Assembly: GCA_021464415.1 (NCBI GenBank)
Contig: CM038470.1
Span: forward strand, 31,672,122-31,736,121
Origin: Lonicera japonica
Taxonomy: Eukaryota > Streptophyta > Magnoliopsida > Dipsacales > Caprifoliaceae
Reading direction: 5' to 3'
Length of the DNA stretch: 64,000 nt
Part shown: in pieces, positions 58,347-64,000 of the stretch
How the letters are laid out: each line of letters begins with the position of its first letter
How positions within the stretch are numbered: the first letter of the stretch is position 1
The notes under the pieces: generated by a model
What the model was told of the DNA's origin: nothing
The model's input: the letters and a program-made list of their open reading frames with translations, nothing else
The model's database searches: none
Translations under genes and position numbers: made by a program

Positions 58347-58846
58347 TTATTGCTTCATGTTCTCACAATTCATATGATTAGCATAGAAGTCGTCTAACGC
58401 CATCGCACCTATCAAGTCAAGCTCTATTTGCTCGAGCCATTCCCCCTAATACACTTAAATCCATAGAATTTGTCTTTAATTGTGTCTGAATTATTTTAAT
58501 TGGGCATGTAGAGGGAAGTGTATTCACTACAGCATATATCAGAATTGAGAGATGTGGATGAAATCCATTTTCCTTAAGCTCTTGAAATAATTTTTCTTTA
58601 TTAAAAATGTGGTCCTTAAAAAATGATCCGGGAATCATCTTTTCTTGCTCAAATTGTATCCACAATAGGTGGATATCGCGTTCTGCTTCCTCTAGAAGTT
58701 GGAGAAATCCCATAGAGTAAATTGGTTTTTTATGTTCAAAAATATATTTCTTTGCGTTATCCCGTTTGGCTGGCAAAGTGGCAGTAATTTTATTAGTAAT
58801 GTCTTTTTCAAATAATTTTATTAATAATGTCTTCTTTGGTATGGAA
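58347..58846 (-). pseudogene. Damaged last exon of an unrecognised gene
   Basis: A 3' splice site (ATATTAG) precedes 58846. Read in phase 0 the exon opens FHTKEDIINKI and then meets TGA inside a 28-nt tandem duplication (GACATTATTAATAAAATTAT.. repeated as GACATTACTAATAAAATTAC..). After the second copy a frame of about 120 codons follows (PAKRDNAKKYIFEHKKP, FLQLLEEAERDIHLLW, HPHLSILIYAVVNTLP), stopping at 58417. Another frame continues past that stop with WLEQIELDLIGAMALDDFYA to TAA at 58347, suggesting a second small indel near 58440. I do not recognise the family. Either this is a pseudogene or the exon structure differs from my reading. Confidence 0.5.
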
Positions 58847-58849
58847 CTA

Positions 58850-61800
58850 ATATTTTGCTTGAAAACAATTTAAAATAGAAAAAGAAAATAGGGAGAAATG
58901 GAGATACAAAATAAAATGAACTGTGTTTTAACATTATAGAAGAGAGAAACCTTGGGACAAATGTAATTATTTATCACTCTTATTCTTTTTATTAGTAAAC
59001 AAACTGTATTAAAAAAAAGGAAGGAGATAAACCAAAAGGAGAAGCAAACCTTGCAATATGCACGCACAGTTTTTTTTTTCTTTTTATATAGTACAACTTT
59101 TTATTTCTTTGGTATGGAATTAATATTTTGGTTGAAAACAATTTAAAAGGAAAAAGAAAATTGAGAGAAATGGAGATACAAAATAAAATGAACTGTGTTT
59201 TACAGATAGATGGGAGAGAGAAACCTTGGGACTAATATAATTATTTATCACTCTTATTCTTTTTTATTAGTAAACAAACTGTATTAAAAAAAATGAAAAA
59301 AAGGAAGGAGATAAACCAAAAGGAGAAGCAAATCTTGCAATATGCAAGCACAGTTTTTTTTTCCTTATACAGTATAACTTTTTTTTGAATGGAACTAATA
59401 TTTTTCTTTTTTATTAGTAAATGAACTGTGTTTAAAAAAAAGGAAGGAGATAAACCAAAAGGAGAAATAGATCTTGCAATATGCACGCACAGTTTTTTTT
59501 ATATATATAGTACAACTTTTTATTTCTTTGGTATGGAACTAATATTTTGGTTGAAAACAATTTAAAAAGGAAAAAGAAAATAGGGAGAAATGGAGATACA
59601 AAATAAAATGAACTCTATTTTACGGATAGATAGGAGAGAGAAATCTTGGGACTAATATAATTATTTATCACTCTTATTCTTTTTTATTGGTAAACAAACT
59701 GTATTAAAAAAAGAAAAAAAAGGAAGGAGATAAACCAAAAGGAGAAGAAGATCTTGCAATTTGCACGCACAATTTTATTTTTTTCCTTTTTATATGGTAC
59801 AACTTTTTATTTCTTTGGCATAGAACTAATATTTTGGTTGAAAACAATTTAAAAAGGAAAAAGAAAATAGGGAGAAATGGAGATACAAAATAAAATGAAC
59901 TGTGTTTTAACATTATAGAAGAGAGAAACCTTGGGACAAATGTAATTATTTATCACTCTTATTCTTTTTATTAGTAAACAAACTGTATTAAAAAAAAGGA
60001 AGGAGATAAACCAAAAGGAGAAGCAAACCTTGCAATATGCACGCACAGTGTTTTTTTTTTCCCTTTTTATATAGTACAACTTTTTATTTTTTGGTATGGA
60101 ACTAATATTTTGGTTGAAAACAATTTAAAAAAGAAAAAGAAAATAAGGAGAAATGGAGATACAAAATAAAATGAACTGTGTTTTACGGATAGATATGAGA
60201 GAGAAATTTTGGGACTAATATAATTAATTATCATTCTTATTCTTTTTATTAGTAAACAAATTGTATTAAAAAAAAAGAAAAAAAGGAAGGAGATAAACCA
60301 AAAGGAGAAGCAAATCTTGTAATATGCACACACAGTGGATTTTTTTTCTTTTTTTTTTTCCTTTTTATATAGTACAACTTTTTATTTCTTTGGTATGGAA
60401 ATAATATTTTGGTTGAAAAAAATTTAAAAAGGAAAAAGAAAATAGGGAGAAATGGAGATAGAAAATACAATCAACTGTGTTTTACGGATAGATAAGAGTG
60501 AGAAACCTTGGGTCTAATATAATTATTTATTACTCTTATTCTTTTTTATTAGTAAAACAAACTCTATTAAAAAAAGAAAAAAAGGAAGGAGATAAACCAA
60601 AAGGAGAAGCAAATCTTACAATATGCACGCACATTTTTTTTTTCGTTACAACTTTTTATTTTTTTTGGTATGGAACTAATATTTTTCTTTTTTATTAGTA
60701 AATAAACTGTGTTTAAAAAAAAGAAGAAGGAGTAAAACCAAAAGGATAAGCACATCTTGCAATATGCACGCAAAAGTGTGAACTTTTTATTTCTTTGGTA
60801 TGGAACTAATATTTTGGTTGAAAACAATTTAAAAAGGAAAAAGAAAATTGAGAGAAATAGAGATACAAAATAAAATGAACTGTGTTTTATGGATAGATAT
60901 GAGAGAGAAATCTTGGGACTAATTGAAAACAATTTAAAAAAGAAAAAGAAAATATAGAGAAATGGAGATACAAAATAAAATGATCCGTGTTTTACGGATA
61001 GATATGAGAGAGAAATTTTGGGACTAATATAATTATTTATCTCTCTTATTATTTTTTATTAGTGAACAAATTGTATTAAAAAAAGAAAAAAAAGGGAAGG
61101 AGATAAACCAAAAGGAGAAGCAAATCTTGCAATATGTGCACACAGTGGCTTTTTTTTTCTTTCTTTTTTCCTTTTTTATATATTACAACTTTTTATTTCT
61201 TTGGTATGGAAATAATATTTTGGTTGAAAACAATTTAAAAAGGAAAAAGAAAATAAGGAGAAATGGAGATACAAAATACAATCAACTGTATTTTACGGAT
61301 AGATAGGAGTGAGAAACCTTGGGACTAATATAATTATTTATCACTCTTATTCTTTTTTATTAGTAAACAAACTCTATTAAAAAAAGAAAAAAAGGAAGGA
61401 GATAAACCAAAAGGAGAAACAAATCTTGCAATATGCACGCACAGCTTTTTTTTTCGTTATACAGTTCAACTTTTTATTTTTTTTGGTATGGAACTAATAT
61501 TTTTCTTTTTTATTAGTCAATGAACTGTGTTTAAAAAAAAGGGAAGGAGATAAATCAAAAGGAAAAGCAAATCTTGCAATATGCACGCAACAATGTTTTT
61601 TTTTCCTTTTTATATAGTACAACTTTTTATTTCTTTGGTATGGAACCAATATTTTTGTTGAAAACAATTTAAAAACGAAAAATAAAATTGGGAGAAATGG
61701 AGATACAAAATAAAATGAACTTTGTTTTACAGATAGATAGGAGAGAGAAATCTTGGGACTAATATAATTATTTATCATTCTTATTCTTTTTTATTAGTAA

Positions 61801-62995
61801 ACATATTGTATTAAAAAAAGAAAAAGAAAAAAGGGAAGGAGATAAACCAAAAGGAGAAGCAAATCTTGCAATATGCATGAACAGTGGCTTTTTTTTCTTT
61901 TTCTTTTTCTTTTTTTCCTTTTTATATAGTACAACCTTTTATTTCTTTGGTATGGAACTAATATTTTAGTTGAAAACAAGTTAAAAAGGAAAAAGAAAAT
62001 AAAGAGAAATGGAGATACAAAATAAAATGAACTACGTTTTAAGGATAGATAGGAGAGAGAAATCTTGGGACTAATATTATTATTTATCACTCTTATTCTT
62101 TTTTATTAGTAAACAAACTGTATTAAAAAAGAAAAATAAAAAGGGAAGGAGATAAACCAAAAGGAGAAGCAAATCTTGCAATATGCATGAATAATGGCTT
62201 TTTTTTCTTTTTCTTTTTTTCCTTTTTATATAGTACAACTTTTTATTTCTTTGGTATGGAACTAATATTTTGGTTGAAAACAATTTAAAAAGGAAAAAGA
62301 AAATAGGGAGAAATGGAGATACAAAATAAAATGAAATGTGTTTTACGGATAAATAGGAGAAAGAAATCTTGGGATTAATATAATTATTTATCACTCTTAT
62401 TCTTTTTTATTGGTAAACAAACTGTATTAAAAAAAAGAAAAAAAGGAAAGAGATAAACCAAAAGGAGAAGCAGATCTTGCAATATGCATGCACATTTTTA
62501 TTTTTTTTCCTTTTTATATGGTACAACTTTTTATTTCTTTGGCAGGAAACTAATAATTTGGTTGAAAACAATTTAAAAAGGAAAATGAAAATAGGGAGAA
62601 ATGGATATACAAAATAAAATGAACAAACTATTTAACATTATAGAAGAGAGAAACCTTGGGACTAATATAATTATTTATCACTCTTATTCCTTTTTATTAG
62701 TAAACAAACTATATTAAAAAAAAGAAAAAAAGGAAGGAGATAAACCAAAAGGAGAAGCAAATCTTGCAATATGCACGCACAGTTTTTTTTTTTCGTTATA
62801 CAGTACAACTTTTTATTTTTTTTGATATGGAACTAATATTTTTCTTTTTTATTAGTAAACGAACTGTGTTTAAAAAAAACAAAGGAATGAGATAAACCAA
62901 AAGGAGAAGCAAATCTTGCAATATGCATGCACAGTGGTGTTTTTTTTTCCTCTTATATAGTACAACTTTGTAATTTTTTGGTGTGGAACTAAAAA
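58850..62995. repeat. Tandem array, about 16 units of 140-300 bp
   Basis: The landmark CAAATCTTGCAATATGCACGCA recurs about every 280-310 bp, with four short intervals of about 140-153 bp and one of about 368. Landmarks lie near 59037, 59318, 59458, 59737, 60017, 60303, 60600, 60741, 61109, 61410, 61557, 61851, 62160, 62459, 62745 and 62898. Each full unit holds TTGGTATGGAACTAATATTT, a GGAGAAATGGAGATACAAAA block, a GGGACTAATATAATTATTTA block and poly-A/T tracts. Minus-strand open frames here are translations of the repeat. It lies between the two exons of a minus-strand gene. Confidence 0.93.
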
Positions 62996-63034
62996 AGGAA
63001 AAATAAATTAGAGATCAAATTTACAATTGCATAC

Positions 63035-63097
63035 CTGATTAAAAGTGTTCTCAAGCATCGTAACAGCACCGGACGAAGAAATTTTGAGATTTTCCAT
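63035..63097 (-). CDS. Putative first coding exon of the gene interrupted by the array
   Basis: ATG at 63097 opens 21 codons (MENLKISSSGAVTMLENTFN then Q) ending at AATCAG|GTATGC, a sound donor in phase 0. The next minus-strand 3' splice site in phase 0 with coding character is at 58846, beyond the tandem array. The product is not identified. Confidence 0.5.
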
Positions 63098-64000
63098 TTC
63101 TAAATTTGAAAATAGTGAAAAAGGAGAATAAAATGTTAGAATTAAGAGAAAATGCAATAATCAGTAAACATTATAATGAGAGAAATATTAAATCTGAAGT
63201 TTTTGGGTTCATTATTTCAAAACTTTTAATAACACATGATTTAATTTTAGAGTCAATAGTTTTTCTTCTAACATTAACAAATGATATTTATAGCCCTAAG
63301 AAAAAAAGAAGGAAAAAGAAGTTAATAGAAATAAGTTTTTACTTGTTATAGAAGGAGAAATGAAAACAAAGCGCAGATGAATATGGAGAGATCCAAAAGT
63401 ACGTGGGAGAAATGAGACTTAAGTAGGGTTACAGTTTTATCACAAACTAATATATTAATTAAGAGATAAACAGTTTATCACAAACTAATATATTAATTAA
63501 GAGATAATTTAATTAATTAATTAAGAGATAACTTAAGAGTCGTCGGATTAAAATATAAAGGTTGAAATTAAATCTGTGCCACCAGTTGAGAAGATAAGTG
63601 TAGGTTATATATGAGCCGTCATATTAAAACATAAAGACTCAAATTAAATATGAGCCACCAGTTGGGAACATAAACATAAAGAGTCCCGCTTTGTTAAGAT
63701 TGACCTGATTTATAAATAGATAATGATAATCATCGGTATCTATGTGTTACATATATAAATCTATTAATAAATTATGTTAATTTTAATATAACAGGATTTT
63801 TTATATTTTTATTTTTAACTAAAGGCTCAGATTTAATGTGAATGTTTATCTTTTGATTAAACATCTCAGGATTATTAACAAGTGAAAATTTTAATTATAT
63901 ATCTATAACCATCAAATATTTATTTGTAAATTAGAATTTTTATATATATCTAATATGTCCCATATTATATAATATGTAAGTTATTTATATAATAGTATCT
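63098..64000. other. AT-rich flank with short duplications
   Basis: CACAAACTAATATATTAATT + AAGAGATAA occurs twice (63441 and 63478). A diverged duplication follows at about 63540-63665 (GTCGTCGGATTAAAATATAA and GCCGTCATATTAAAACATAA, both followed by the GCCACCAGTTG block). No gene was recognised on the remaining sequence. Confidence 0.5.

Noticed and set aside
58870..62394. Series of minus-strand open frames of 65-120 codons rich in Phe, Ser and Leu (FWFISFLFF-type), resembling a family of small membrane proteins
   Set aside because: They are translations of the tandem repeat, differ in start and end with each homopolymer change, and have no conserved start context or independent codon bias.
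58850..62995. CRISPR-like regular repeats
   Set aside because: The units are 140-300 bp, directly adjacent and similar throughout with no unique spacers, in a plant nuclear genome.

Overview
This is AT-rich nuclear DNA of a flowering plant, most likely a eudicot. The evidence is long GT-AG introns with T-rich 3' ends, a plant-type group-C RPA1 with CCHC zinc knuckles, two-exon defensin-like peptide genes, and many small plant transposons (Stowaway and PIF/Harbinger-type MITEs, TRIM-like elements, L1-type LINE debris). Genes occupy little of the 64 kb. Most of the rest is introns and decayed mobile DNA. Nothing bacterial, viral or organellar was seen.

Layout. 491-614 (+) is the terminal coiled-coil exon of a gene that starts outside the window. 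3668-14917 (-) is a five-exon gene for a 281-residue membrane protein of unknown function; its introns hold a TRIM-like element, a short LTR element with a nested MITE, and a foldback MITE. 15-18 kb is MITE- and minisatellite-rich. 18959-32056 (-) holds three tandemly arranged defensin-like secreted peptide genes. The first two look intact. The third has a shifted frame, has lost two cysteines and has lost its usual stop codon. Two inverted copies of a minisatellite-carrying element (23.6-24.3 kb and 32.1-32.7 kb) bracket genes 2 and 3.

34.1-34.85 kb is a gypsy retrotransposon remnant. 36336-43663 (+) is a replication protein A large subunit gene: two coding exons, 896 residues, an E2F-type site upstream and a spliced 3' UTR. 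48452-49216 (+) is a truncated glycosyltransferase family 92 gene running in frame into GA-rich sequence. 50183-53412 (-) is a three-coding-exon gene for a conserved 389-residue plant membrane protein, probably with a distant non-coding first exon near 56.6 kb; that long intron contains a TRIM-like element and an L1 LINE fragment. 58.35-63.1 kb (-) is a damaged gene whose intron appears to have been expanded by about 16 tandem copies of a 140-300 bp unit that includes the intron's own 3' splice site.

No pathway links the genes. The functional groupings are the peptide cluster (secreted, probably defence or reproductive signalling) and RPA1 (DNA replication and repair). Exon joins were inferred by eye from splice sites and reading phase; none is confirmed by transcripts.
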